Of a stretch of DNA of 39,014 nt, positions 8,511 through 16,783 are shown in pieces. The DNA is from Gammaproteobacteria bacterium (GTDB taxonomy: Bacteria; Pseudomonadota; Gammaproteobacteria; Steroidobacterales; Steroidobacteraceae): the NCBI GenBank assembly GCA_011391405.1, contig JAABQQ010000143.1, forward strand, positions 1 to 39,014. The letters run 5' to 3'. Each line of letters begins with the position of its first letter. Position 1 is the stretch's first letter. The position numbers and the translations under genes are program-made. The notes under the pieces were generated by a model. The model was not told the origin of the DNA. It made no database searches and saw only the letters and a list, made by a program, of their open reading frames with translations.

Positions 8511-10705
8511 CCATGGACAGTCGGCTCAGGTCACAGGTCGTCTTTCATCTCACGGGTCGCCAGCCGGACGATGGCGGAGCCGAGCAACCGTTGCCAGCGG
8601 GATTGCGACCGGCTTTGCTGGCTCCGTACCGCAAGCTCGAGTCGATCCGTCACGATTTTCCCGTCGTGCTCGCCGCAGGACCTGGCGAGTACGTGGTCTC
8701 CCTCGCAGCCGCCGTGGATGGAGCATTGCGAACAGCAGCGCCGCAGGGTCTGCAGGGCGAAGCGATGCGCAAGCGTGCGCTGCATATCGAGCGCCTGATC
8801 CGGGAGGCCGTCGCCAAAGGAGCACAGGGCACATTGCTGCAGGCCTGGGATACAGCCGTCGCTGGTGCCGGCACCGACGATGCGTGGCGGCGCGAAATGA
8901 CGGCTGTGCGCAACGCACTGGCCGTCGATGGCGAACTGGCCGGATGCGATTCGCGGTTGCCCTCCCGATTCCTGCGACATGCGTGGGCCGTGGTTCAAGG
9001 CGACAAGGCGCGTGCCGCGCGTCTCCGCATCGATGCACTGGTCCTGCGTCTCGAAGGCATACTCCGTGCGGACTATGCGCGATCGGCGGTCGCTTTTCAG
9101 GTTGCAAACCTGCAGCAGACTTTCGGTGGCTCGCACCAGGCGCTGTTCAATTTCGCGACGATGTCCAGGCTGCTCTCGCCCGCAGCAAGCCAGGGGGGTC
9201 TGGACACACCGCGACGCGCGCGCATCGAGTGGGCACTTCGCACGCTGCGCGAGCAGGCATTCTTCCCGCCCCCTGGTGATCCTGGAGCGCAGGAAGCAAA
9301 CAACGGCGGCTTCGCGTTCGACAACGTGTCGGCTGCACTGGAGTCCTGCCGTCATCGCCTGCCCGACATGCTGTCGTTGCTGAAGGCGCTGTCTCTGGCG
9401 GAGCTGGAAGTCGAGGGGCAGTTTGTCGAGCAGCTGCATGCTCCCATTTTCGACGGCATGCAAAGCCAGGACTTCACGGCGGCCGAACTGCAGTTTTTCC
9501 CGGACTATCTGGTGACGCTCGACAGCGACGCGCCCGGCGTGCAGGCCGACCTCGGCAATGCCTTGTCGTCGGGCATGCCGGTAAAGGTGCTGCTCGAGGT
9601 CCGGGACCTCCTGGAGGAAGCGGCGCCGGGCCAGGGTCGTTTTTCGTTCGGCATGCGCGGCAGTCAGCTGGCGTCCATGGCGATGACGTTCGGCGACGCG
9701 TTCGTTTTGCAGAGCGCGGCGTCCAATCTCCTGCACATGCGCGACGGCATCCAGCGGGGCCTGCGTCATGCTGGGCCGACGCTCTTCAGCGTCTACGCAC
9801 CAGCGGACGGCGAGAGCACCTTGCCCGGCTATCTCGCGGCCGCATCGGCCATGCAGTCACGGGCCTTCCCGGCGTTCAGCTACGACCCGGGCAGGGGCTC
9901 CGACAGCGCTACCCGCTTTTCACTCGAGAACAATCCGCAACCGGACGTCGATTGGCCGCTTGAGTTCCTGACGTATGCGGACCAGGACCTGCAGGCCGTG
10001 ACGGAGGAGCTGGCATTCACGTTCGTCGATTTCCTGCTCGCCGACCGGCGGCACAATCGGCATTTCGCTGTCATCCCGCGCGCCCATTGGGGCGAGGGCC
10101 TGATCAGCGCCCGGCAGTGGCTGGAATCCCCGCCGGCTGATGCTGCGACCGGATTGCCCTATGTTCTTGCGGTCGACGATGCGGACCTGTTGTGCCGGGT
10201 CGTCGTCGACGAAAGGATGATGCGTGCCGCCCAGCGTTGTCGCGAAACCTGGCATCGGCTCCAGGAGCTCGGTGGCATTCATGATTCACGCACCGAGGCG
10301 CTGCTGGCGCGCGAGAAGGCAGCCTGGGAGCAGGGGCGTGCCGTCGATACGGCCGCACTTGCGCCAGCCGCCATTCCTGCGGCACCGGGCGATCAGCCGT
10401 CAATTGCCGCTGCGGTTCCAGACACTGCCGCCGCGGAGGATGAGGCCGCACCGAATCCCGATGTCGCGTATATCGAGACCCTGCGGTGCTCGAGCTGCAA
10501 CGAATGCACGCTCGCCAGCCCGAAGATGTTCGCCTACGACCAGAACAAGCAGGCGTATATCACCGACCTGAAAGCCGGCAGTTACCGGCAACTGGTCGAG
10601 GCGGCCGAGAGCTGCCAGGTCTCGGTCATACATCCCGGCAAGCCCTGGAATTCCGACGAGCCGGGCCTCGACGAATTGATCGAACGGGCCAGGCCTTTCC
10701 AGTAG
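8498..10705 (+). CDS. Uncharacterised 735-aa protein: degenerate PFOR-like TPP domain plus C-terminal single-cluster ferredoxin domain
   Basis: Residues 1-330 match nothing I recognise and look mostly helical. Residues about 335-485 read like the TPP domain of pyruvate:ferredoxin oxidoreductase. The comparable pieces are SGMPVKVLLEV, then LASMAMTFGDAFVLQSA, GPTLFSVYAPA and FPAFSYDP. The GDG...N thiamine motif is missing; the equivalent stretch is TLDSDAPGVQADLGNAL. Residues 490-612 form a further conserved-looking segment ending in LQELGGIHDS. A Pro/Ala/Glu-rich linker (about 615-656) leads to a ferredoxin-like domain with C664, C667, C670 and C706, room for one [4Fe-4S] cluster. It is last in the operon and translationally close to korB. 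ATG at 8498 overlaps korB, and ATG at 8513 leaves a 2-nt gap; neither has a clear Shine-Dalgarno. A role as electron carrier or scaffold for KorAB is inference. Confidence 0.75.
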   Translation: MAAIAMDSRLRSQVVFHLTGRQPDDGGAEQPLPAGLRPALLAPYRKLESIRHDFPVVLAAGPGEYVVSLAAAVDGALRTAAPQGLQGEAMRKRALHIERLIREAVAKGAQGTLLQAWDTAVAGAGTDDAWRREMTAVRNALAVDGELAGCDSRLPSRFLRHAWAVVQGDKARAARLRIDALVLRLEGILRADYARSAVAFQVANLQQTFGGSHQALFNFATMSRLLSPAASQGGLDTPRRARIEWALRTLREQAFFPPPGDPGAQEANNGGFAFDNVSAALESCRHRLPDMLSLLKALSLAELEVEGQFVEQLHAPIFDGMQSQDFTAAELQFFPDYLVTLDSDAPGVQADLGNALSSGMPVKVLLEVRDLLEEAAPGQGRFSFGMRGSQLASMAMTFGDAFVLQSAASNLLHMRDGIQRGLRHAGPTLFSVYAPADGESTLPGYLAAASAMQSRAFPAFSYDPGRGSDSATRFSLENNPQPDVDWPLEFLTYADQDLQAVTEELAFTFVDFLLADRRHNRHFAVIPRAHWGEGLISARQWLESPPADAATGLPYVLAVDDADLLCRVVVDERMMRAAQRCRETWHRLQELGGIHDSRTEALLAREKAAWEQGRAVDTAALAPAAIPAAPGDQPSIAAAVPDTAAAEDEAAPNPDVAYIETLRCSSCNECTLASPKMFAYDQNKQAYITDLKAGSYRQLVEAAESCQVSVIHPGKPWNSDEPGLDELIERARPFQ

Positions 10706-10784
10706 CGCACGGTCAGCGGCCATCCGGCGCGGCGAGGTTGGGGAAGACTCTAGATCGACCTGCTACTGAAAGCGGGGGACGTCG

Positions 10785-11996
10785 TCACGACCGCAGGCGT
10801 TTGAGGCCGGCATGCATGGCCTCACCGATGCGCTCGGCGAACTCCGCAGCATCGGCATGGCGACGGCCATAGTGGTCGGCATGTTGAAGCGCGACGTCGA
10901 TACCTGGGGCCACCTGGTCGAGCAACTGTTGAGCGGCCTTCCCGGACTTTCCCGTCACTTGACGCACGAATTTCAGCAGACGCGCCCGATCGGGGAATTC
11001 CCTGGTACCTGACAGCTCGAGAGCCAGGGTGTCCTTTGCGATGTACGGTAACGTGGACACGATGTCATAAGCCGGCGAAAGCGTCACTTCATCCTCGGGG
11101 TGCCGGTAGATCACACTGAAATTCTTGAGGTGCGCATCGCCATTTCCGACGGTGCAGCTGTATACCACCATCAGCGCGAACTGTTCCTTGGCCCGGGCCA
11201 GCGCGCGCGGCGACACGTAGTCGGTCATGCGCTTTGCAATGCCTTCATACGATCCGTCGTATCGACCGTGTGAGCGACGTCCGTCGAGCACGCAGAAATC
11301 CTCAATTCCCAGGTAGGTTCCGTCTGCGGCCAGATCAAATCGGTCTACCACCAGGAACTGGCGATTGTCGGAGAGCTGCACCCGGGGTGTGTCGATGCCT
11401 GCGGCCGCGGCGCCACGAGTACAGATGAATTCGTTGGCCGCAAGCTCGGGGTACTGCTGCGGATCGAAGGACTTCACGATGTGAGTGGCGCCATGATGCG
11501 TAACTTTCTGGGGCACCTCGACCTCGCGCACCAGCACCTTGGGTTGCATGCCAGAGATGCCTGAGTACGTGGCAAATCGCTCGAGCAGGTGCGCAAAAAG
11601 GTCTGCGCCACCCTTGTGCGTCAGTATCTCCGTGAGGTCCTGCGTGGGTACGTTCTCCTCGACGGATTCCTGCAGCGAGTAGCGCAGCCGGCCGATCTGC
11701 GAGGTGCCCACGATCTGCAACAGATCCAGATCGTCAAACTCCGGAATGGTCTTTGCGAACTGCAGCCGCAGTCGTTCCCGCAGCGCGCCTTCGGGCAGGT
11801 TCATCTCGAAGAGCGGCAACAGGCCCGCCATCGAGTCGTATTGATCGGCCCGGACCGGCATTGTGAGCGACACCGCGCTTTCGGACCTGACGTCAGCCCG
11901 ATAACCGAAAAGGATCGTGTCCGGCTCGACGTCAGATCGCGTCATCGACCCGACAGCGGCATTGGCTGCAAACACGTGAAGCGGTGGCTTCTTCAC
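10785..11996 (-). CDS. hipA: HipA-family serine/threonine kinase toxin
   Basis: This 403-residue HipA-fold kinase is the toxin of a type II toxin-antitoxin pair; E. coli HipA phosphorylates glutamyl-tRNA synthetase and induces growth arrest. Visible motifs are the Ser-containing P-loop SGISGMQPK (145-153), where HipA is autophosphorylated in the family. The catalytic NGDAHLKNF has D287 and N292, and the metal-binding Asp in SPAYDIV is D311. The N-terminal small domain (about 1-110) is complete, so this is a full-length HipA and not the short HipT form. It begins with GTG, which overlaps the hipB stop as GTGA, so the toxin is coupled to antitoxin translation. The catalytic residues are intact. 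The target in this organism is unknown. Confidence 0.88.
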   Translation of the reverse strand: MKKPPLHVFAANAAVGSMTRSDVEPDTILFGYRADVRSESAVSLTMPVRADQYDSMAGLLPLFEMNLPEGALRERLRLQFAKTIPEFDDLDLLQIVGTSQIGRLRYSLQESVEENVPTQDLTEILTHKGGADLFAHLLERFATYSGISGMQPKVLVREVEVPQKVTHHGATHIVKSFDPQQYPELAANEFICTRGAAAAGIDTPRVQLSDNRQFLVVDRFDLAADGTYLGIEDFCVLDGRRSHGRYDGSYEGIAKRMTDYVSPRALARAKEQFALMVVYSCTVGNGDAHLKNFSVIYRHPEDEVTLSPAYDIVSTLPYIAKDTLALELSGTREFPDRARLLKFVRQVTGKSGKAAQQLLDQVAPGIDVALQHADHYGRRHADAAEFAERIGEAMHAGLKRLRS

Positions 11997-12244
11997 GAGC
12001 TTCGACGTTCCGCCCGCAGGTCATCAATCGTTGGCCGGCTCTTCCTCGGCGCTACCGTGATCTCGAGGCCTACTCGCTCCAACAGCGCCACCAGCTTCTG
12101 GAAGCCTATCTCCTCGCACCTGCCACCTTCGATCGCCGAAATTGTTGCGCGGCTCATCCCAAGCGGTCGGGCGAGTTGATCCTGCGACAGTCCGGCTTTA
12201 CGCCTGGCCTGTTTGAGCAGCGGACCGACGTCAACTAGAAGCAT
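11993..12244 (-). CDS. hipB: HipB-like XRE-family antitoxin / autorepressor
   Basis: This 83-residue helix-turn-helix protein has DVGPLLKQARRKAGLSQDQLA and MSRATISAIEGG, a classic Cro/CI-type HTH. The frame stays open upstream to 12322, but I place the start at the ATG at 12244. The upstream stretch contains the promoter and both operator palindromes, and the protein from this ATG has the normal HipB length. The Shine-Dalgarno is weak (AAGG about 13 nt upstream). It should neutralise the kinase and repress the operon by binding the two sites at 12272-12295 and 12312-12335. The module sits between the Kor operon and glmS, and its promoter region is markedly AT-richer than its neighbours, which suggests acquisition. 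Confidence 0.85.
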   Translation of the reverse strand: MLLVDVGPLLKQARRKAGLSQDQLARPLGMSRATISAIEGGRCEEIGFQKLVALLERVGLEITVAPRKSRPTIDDLRAERRSS

Positions 12245-12271
12245 GGGGGTACTGGGACCTTGGTAATCGAT

Positions 12272-12295
12272 AAAAGCATCATATATGATGCTTTT
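12272..12295. promoter_or_regulatory. Operator 1 of hipBA: perfect 24-bp palindrome
   Basis: AAAAGCATCATA is followed directly by its exact reverse complement. The core, GCATCATATATGATGC, matches operator 2 at 14 of 16 positions. It overlaps the predicted -10 of the hipBA promoter, the expected place for autorepression. Confidence 0.75.
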
Positions 12296-12307
12296 TACGA
12301 ATATCAA
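12280..12307 (-). promoter_or_regulatory. Predicted sigma70 promoter of hipBA
   Basis: On the minus strand, -35 TTGATA (12307-12302) and -10 TATATG (12285-12280) are separated by 16 bp. Transcription would start near 12273, giving a leader of about 30 nt to the hipB ATG. The -10 lies inside operator 1, and the -35 lies between the two operators. Confidence 0.5.
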
Positions 12308-12311
12308 GCAA

Positions 12312-12335
12312 TAATGCATCATTTATAATGCATTA
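12312..12335. promoter_or_regulatory. Operator 2 of hipBA: 24-bp interrupted palindrome
   Basis: TAATGCAT and ATGCATTA flank an 8-bp centre. The core GCATCATTTATAATGC is a near copy of the operator 1 core. Centre-to-centre distance is 40 bp, close to four helical turns, so two HipB dimers could bind the same face of the DNA. Confidence 0.7.
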
Positions 12336-12368
12336 GAGCGATCAGATTTATGAAGATTGCCTTGGACC

Positions 12369-12391
12369 GGCGCTGGCAACGAGCCAGCGCC
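12369..12391 (-). terminator. Hairpin at the end of glmS
   Basis: Perfect 9-bp GC-rich stem GGCGCTGGC/GCCAGCGCC with a 5-base loop, touching the glmS stop codon. No T-run follows on the minus strand, so intrinsic termination is uncertain. Confidence 0.5.
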
Positions 12392-14226
12392 TATTCGACC
12401 GTGACTGACTTCGCGAGGTTGCGAGGTTGATCGACGTCCGTGCCCTTGAGAATGGCGCAGTGATACGCCAGCAGCTGCAGCGGAATCGTGTACACCGCCG
12501 GCGCCTGGAAGTAGCTCACGTGCCGCGGCATCTCGATCACGTGCACGCCGTCCGACGATTCCATCCCTGACTCCGGATCCGCGAACACGTACAGCTCGCC
12601 GCCGCGCGCGCGCACCTCCATCAGGTTCGACTTCAGCTTCTCGAGCAGGTCGTTGTTCGGCGCCACCGTGATGATCGGCATGTCCGCGTCGACGAGTGCG
12701 AGCGGACCGTGCTTCAGTTCTCCCGCCGGGTACGCCTCGGCGTGGATGTACGAAATTTCCTTGAGCTTGAGCGCGCCTTCCATCGCGATCGGGTGCATCG
12801 GGCCGCGGCCGAGAAACAGCGCGTGCTGCTTGTCGACGAAGCGCTTCGCCAGTTCCTTGATGACCGGATCGAGCTTCAGCGTCGCCTCGATCAGCGACGG
12901 GATGCCGAGCAGGCGCTGCACCAGGCCACGCTCGCGCTCGGCGTCGGCGCCATGGAACTTGGCCAGCGCCACGACCAGCATGCCGAGCGCCGTCAGCTGC
13001 GTCGTGAATGCCTTGGTGGAGGCCACGCCGATCTCGGGGCCCGCGCGCGTCAGCATGACGAGATCGGACTCGCGCACGAGCGAGCTCTCCGGCACGTTGC
13101 AGATCGCGAGCTGCGACAGGTAACCCGCCTGCTTCGCCATTCTCAGCGCGGCCAGCGTGTCGGCGGTTTCGCCCGACTGCGAGACGCTGACGAACAACGT
13201 GTTCTTCGGCACGACCGGATTGCGGTAGCGGTACTCGCTGGCGATCTCGACCCAGCATGGCAGCCGGCAGATCTGCTCGATGAAGTACTTTGCCACCGAC
13301 GCGGCGTGGTAGCTGGTGCCGCATGCAACGATGCGCACGGCTTCGGTCTTCGCAAAGACGGTCTGTGCCGCCGGACCGAACGCGGCCTCCAGCAGCTTGC
13401 CACCGGCAACCCGTTCCTCGAGCGTCTGCGCGACGGCACGTGGCTGCTCGTGGATTTCCTTCAGCATGTAGTGCGGGAAGTCGCCCTTCTCCGCCGCATC
13501 GGCCGAGAGCTCGCTCTCGTGCACCTTGCGCTGGATCGTGTTGCCGTCCTGGTCCAGGATGCGGTAGCCGTCCCGGCGGATTTCGCAGACGTCGCCTTCC
13601 TCGAGGAAGATGAACTTGCGTGTCACCGGCAGCAGCGCGGCCACGTCGGAGGCGACGAAGTTTTCGCCATCACCCAGGCCGATGACGACCGGGCAGCCCT
13701 GGCGCGCAAGGACCAGACGCTCGGGGTCCTTCTGCGAGATCACGGCGAGTGCGTACGCACCCTCGAGCTCGGCCACGGTCGCACGAACCGCCTTGAACAG
13801 GTCGCCGGTTTTCTGCAGGTGGTAGTGAACGCGGTGAGCGATCACTTCGGTGTCGGTCTCGGACGTGAACTCGTAGCCGGCGGCCTGCAGTTCCGCACGC
13901 AGCTCCTCGTGGTTCTCGATGATGCCGTTGTGGACGAGCGCGATGCCGTCCCTGGAAATGTGCGGGTGTGCGTTGCGCTCGCTCGGCACGCCGTGCGTGG
14001 CCCAGCGGGTGTGCGCTATGCCGAGCAGGCCGCTCGTGGGATCCGCATCGAGCGCATCCTGCAGCATGCGGACCTTGCCGACCGCGCGCAGCCGCTTGAT
14101 CGTGCCGGCGCCCGTCAGCACGGCAACACCCGCGGAGTCGTAGCCCCGGTACTCGAGGCGTCGCAGGCCCTCGATCAGGATGGGAACGACATCACGCTGC
14201 GCGACGGCACCAACGATTCCGCACAT
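12391..14226 (-). CDS. glmS: Glutamine--fructose-6-phosphate aminotransferase (isomerizing)
   Basis: This 611-residue cytoplasmic enzyme makes glucosamine-6-phosphate from fructose-6-phosphate and glutamine, the first step of UDP-GlcNAc synthesis. The protein begins [12 protein letters not shown], so Cys1 is exposed as the glutaminase nucleophile after Met removal. The class II glutaminase domain spans about 1-220, followed by two SIS isomerase domains with CGTSYHA and [11 protein letters not shown]. The C-terminus LAKSVTVE is the family ending. I chose ATG at 14226, with AAAGGA 7 nt upstream, over a TTG two codons earlier. It is the last gene of the glmU-transporter-glmS run. No riboswitch or ribozyme structure was seen upstream. 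Confidence 0.97.
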   Translation of the reverse strand: MCGIVGAVAQRDVVPILIEGLRRLEYRGYDSAGVAVLTGAGTIKRLRAVGKVRMLQDALDADPTSGLLGIAHTRWATHGVPSERNAHPHISRDGIALVHNGIIENHEELRAELQAAGYEFTSETDTEVIAHRVHYHLQKTGDLFKAVRATVAELEGAYALAVISQKDPERLVLARQGCPVVIGLGDGENFVASDVAALLPVTRKFIFLEEGDVCEIRRDGYRILDQDGNTIQRKVHESELSADAAEKGDFPHYMLKEIHEQPRAVAQTLEERVAGGKLLEAAFGPAAQTVFAKTEAVRIVACGTSYHAASVAKYFIEQICRLPCWVEIASEYRYRNPVVPKNTLFVSVSQSGETADTLAALRMAKQAGYLSQLAICNVPESSLVRESDLVMLTRAGPEIGVASTKAFTTQLTALGMLVVALAKFHGADAERERGLVQRLLGIPSLIEATLKLDPVIKELAKRFVDKQHALFLGRGPMHPIAMEGALKLKEISYIHAEAYPAGELKHGPLALVDADMPIITVAPNNDLLEKLKSNLMEVRARGGELYVFADPESGMESSDGVHVIEMPRHVSYFQAPAVYTIPLQLLAYHCAILKGTDVDQPRNLAKSVTVE

Positions 14227-14315
14227 GCTCAATCCTTTGTTCGCGGGGCGGCGAGACTAACATTTTTTCTTTGTGAATCAGAAGTCTACGCTTACCCGTA
14301 CGGTTTTGCGCCGGA

Positions 14316-15245
14316 TCAAAGCCAGTGCTTGCGCCGGAACACGAAGAACAGCCCGCCGCAGATCGCAACGCTCAATGCCACGATGCCTGCAAACGCCAGC
14401 GGACTGTGCGCCCCCGGCAGGCCTACGTTCATGCCGTAGACACTGGCGATCAGGGTCGGCACCGCCAGGATGATCGTGACCGACGTCAGGACCTTCATCA
14501 CGGAGTTCAGGTTATTGGAAACGATCGAGGCGAATGCATCCATCATGTCGCTCAGCACGTGGTCGGCAATCTCGACCATCTCGATGGCCTGGCGCAGTTC
14601 GACGCGCACATCGTCGAGCAGTTCCTGGTCCTGGTCGGCCCAGTGCAGGGTCGGGACGCGTTGCAGGCGCTCCAGCACCAGCTCGTTCGCCTTCAAGCCG
14701 GTTGCGAAGAAGGTCAGGCTCTTCTGGAAATCGAGCAGGCCGAGCACTTCCTTGTTTCTGATCGAGCGTTTGAGTTCATTTTCAAGTCCTTCGACGCCAG
14801 CATTGATCTCGCGCAGTCCCCGCAGGCAGGCATCTGCCAGCTGCCAGAACACGCGCAGGACGAACTCCGTTCCACGGTCGGTAGACAGTCCCTGCACATG
14901 GCCGTCCAGCAGGGGCTGCAGAAACGACGTGGTTCCCTGGCTGAGAGTGACGATGCCCTGCGGGGTGAGCAGCACGCTGAGCGGCAGTGTGCGCCACGGA
15001 GGTCCCGTGGATTCATCGCGCCGCAGCGGGTAGTTCATCACGACGAGCACGCACTCACCGGCGTGCGCGACTCGCGGCCGTTCGTCGATGTCCGATACAT
15101 GGTCCAGCAGCGAGGCAGGAGCACCGAACTCACGCACGGTTGCCAGGTCGGCCTCGGTAGGTTGCGTCACGTGCAGCCAACAGCCCGCGCATGGGGCGGT
15201 GGGTCGCTCCATTCCAGCAATCGTGCTGCGCCGGATTTCGAGCAT
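14316..15245 (-). CDS. CorA/ZntB-family divalent cation transporter
   Basis: This 309-residue inner-membrane transporter has a long cytoplasmic N-terminal domain and two transmembrane helices at the C-terminus (about 253-270 and 284-303). The GMN signature, YGMNVGLPG (270-278), follows the first helix. Members transport Mg2+, Co2+ or Ni2+ (CorA) or Zn2+ (ZntB); the sequence alone does not settle which. A short basic tail (RRKHWL) closes the protein. It starts 4 nt after the glmU stop and lies between glmU and glmS, so the three are probably co-transcribed. GlmU needs Mg2+, but a functional link is only a suggestion. Confidence 0.88.
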   Translation of the reverse strand: MLEIRRSTIAGMERPTAPCAGCWLHVTQPTEADLATVREFGAPASLLDHVSDIDERPRVAHAGECVLVVMNYPLRRDESTGPPWRTLPLSVLLTPQGIVTLSQGTTSFLQPLLDGHVQGLSTDRGTEFVLRVFWQLADACLRGLREINAGVEGLENELKRSIRNKEVLGLLDFQKSLTFFATGLKANELVLERLQRVPTLHWADQDQELLDDVRVELRQAIEMVEIADHVLSDMMDAFASIVSNNLNSVMKVLTSVTIILAVPTLIASVYGMNVGLPGAHSPLAFAGIVALSVAICGGLFFVFRRKHWL

Positions 15246-15249
15246 ACCA

Positions 15250-16623
15250 TCAGCCCTTGGGCTGTTTCACCGGGCGTTTCCAGCTGTCGAGCGTCACCTG
15301 TTTGCTGCGCTCGAGCGTGAGCTTGTCGTCCGGAGCGTCTTTGGTGATCGTCGAGCCGGCGCCGATCGTGGCTCCGGCGCCGATCTTCACGGGCGCCACC
15401 AGCATCGCACCCGAGCCGATGAACGCGCCCGCGCCGATCTCCGTGCGGAACTTGTTCACGCCGTCGTAGTTGCACGTGATCGTGCCGGCGCCGACGTTCA
15501 CTCTCTCGCCCACTGTCGCATCACCGAGATACGTCAGGTGGTTGGCCTTGGCGCCCGCACCCAGGATGCTGTTCTTCACCTCAACGAAGTTTCCGACGTG
15601 CACGCCCTGGGCCAGGCTGGAACTCGGCCGGAAACGCGCGAACGGACCGATGTTGCAGTTGGGTCCGATACTGGCGTGGTCGATGACGCAGTTGGGAAAC
15701 ACCACGGTGTCGTCGCCGATCTCACTGTCGCGGATCACGACGTTCGGCCCGATGCGTACGCGGTTGCCGAGCGTGACCTTGCCTTCGAGCACGACGTTGA
15801 CGTCGATGTGCACGTCCCGGCCTGCGGTGACGGAACCGCGCGCATCGAAGCGGGCAGGATCGACCAGCGTCACTCCCTGCAACATGAGTTCGGTCGCGCG
15901 GCGCTTGCGGTAGATCGACTCGACTTCGGCGAGCTGCACCTTGTCGTTGACGCCGAGCACCTCGTCCTCGCTGTCGGCGGGAATAACGTTGACCTTGAGC
16001 CCCGCCTTCGCCGCCAGCACGACGACGTCCGTCAGGTAGTACTCGCCCTGCGCGTTGTCGTTGCGCAGCTGCGCCAGCCATTCGCGCATCCGCTTCGCCG
16101 AGGCTGCCATCAGCCCGGTGTTGACCTCGTCGATCGCGCGCTCCTTCTGGTTCGCGTCCTTGTGTTCGACGATGCGCGCCACTGTACCCGCGCGGTCGCG
16201 CACGATGCGGCCGTAACCGGTCGGGTCCTGCATGCGTACGCTCAGCACGCCGAGCGCTTCGCCGTTCGTGGCCGCATCGACGAGTCGCTGCATCGTGGCG
16301 CCCTGCACCAGCGGCACGTCGCCGAACAGGATCAGCACGAGGTGGTCGTCCGGCACGGCTGGCATGGCCTGCTGCACCGCATGGCCCGTGCCGAGCTGCT
16401 CCGCCTGCAGTGCCCAGGTCACGTTCTCAGCGGCAAGGGTTTCGCGTACGCGCTCCCCACCGTGACCGTAAACGACATGAATGTCGCTGGCGGACAGCTC
16501 GCGCGCGGAATCGATCACATGCTGCAGCAGCGGGCGCCCAGCGACGGGCTGCAGGACCTTGGGCAGGTCTGACTTCATACGCTTGCCCTGGCCGGCTGCC
16601 AGGATGACGACGGAAATGGGCAT
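15250..16623 (-). CDS. glmU: Bifunctional UDP-N-acetylglucosamine pyrophosphorylase / glucosamine-1-phosphate N-acetyltransferase
   Basis: This 457-residue enzyme acetylates GlcN-1-P and then joins it to UTP to give UDP-GlcNAc for peptidoglycan and lipid A. The N-terminal uridyltransferase domain starts VVILAAGQGKRMKSDLPK, with the nucleotidyltransferase Asp in LFGDVPLV. From about residue 255 the left-handed beta-helix acetyltransferase domain follows, with hexapeptide repeats. Its family acetyl-transfer region is KANHLTYLGDATVG, and the protein has the usual Lys-rich tail. The length is standard. It lies downstream of atpC in the classic gammaproteobacterial order, but two small exported genes and a minisatellite intervene. 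Confidence 0.97.
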   Translation of the reverse strand: MPISVVILAAGQGKRMKSDLPKVLQPVAGRPLLQHVIDSARELSASDIHVVYGHGGERVRETLAAENVTWALQAEQLGTGHAVQQAMPAVPDDHLVLILFGDVPLVQGATMQRLVDAATNGEALGVLSVRMQDPTGYGRIVRDRAGTVARIVEHKDANQKERAIDEVNTGLMAASAKRMREWLAQLRNDNAQGEYYLTDVVVLAAKAGLKVNVIPADSEDEVLGVNDKVQLAEVESIYRKRRATELMLQGVTLVDPARFDARGSVTAGRDVHIDVNVVLEGKVTLGNRVRIGPNVVIRDSEIGDDTVVFPNCVIDHASIGPNCNIGPFARFRPSSSLAQGVHVGNFVEVKNSILGAGAKANHLTYLGDATVGERVNVGAGTITCNYDGVNKFRTEIGAGAFIGSGAMLVAPVKIGAGATIGAGSTITKDAPDDKLTLERSKQVTLDSWKRPVKQPKG

Positions 16624-16700
16624 CGGGCGTTCCGGTTCTGAACGGTACGCGCCATTGTACCGGAGCGTTGGTCCCGGCTTTGAGCGGCCGACCCACAGAA

Positions 16701-16739
16701 GAATGCCCCTGCAAGCGCATTGCTCACAGGGGCATGTTC
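16701..16739 (-). terminator. Predicted terminator of the NTF2-like gene
   Basis: A 9-bp perfect stem, ATGCCCCTG (16703-16711) and CAGGGGCAT (16727-16735), has a 15-base loop. It lies 50 bp past the stop of the gene on the minus strand and is followed by TTCTTCT. It separates that gene from glmU. Confidence 0.55.
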
Positions 16740-16783
16740 AACGGCCTCGTTCGGGGCCGCCAGGCGCGGCCAGCGACCGATGG

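Noticed and set aside
12245-12322. N-terminal extension of hipB to 12322
   Set aside because: It would place the promoter and operator 1 inside the coding sequence. The XRE domain is complete from 12244.
14227-14315. glmS leader riboswitch or ribozyme
   Set aside because: The spacer is only 89 bp and shows no conserved ribozyme core. glmS ribozymes are a Gram-positive feature.
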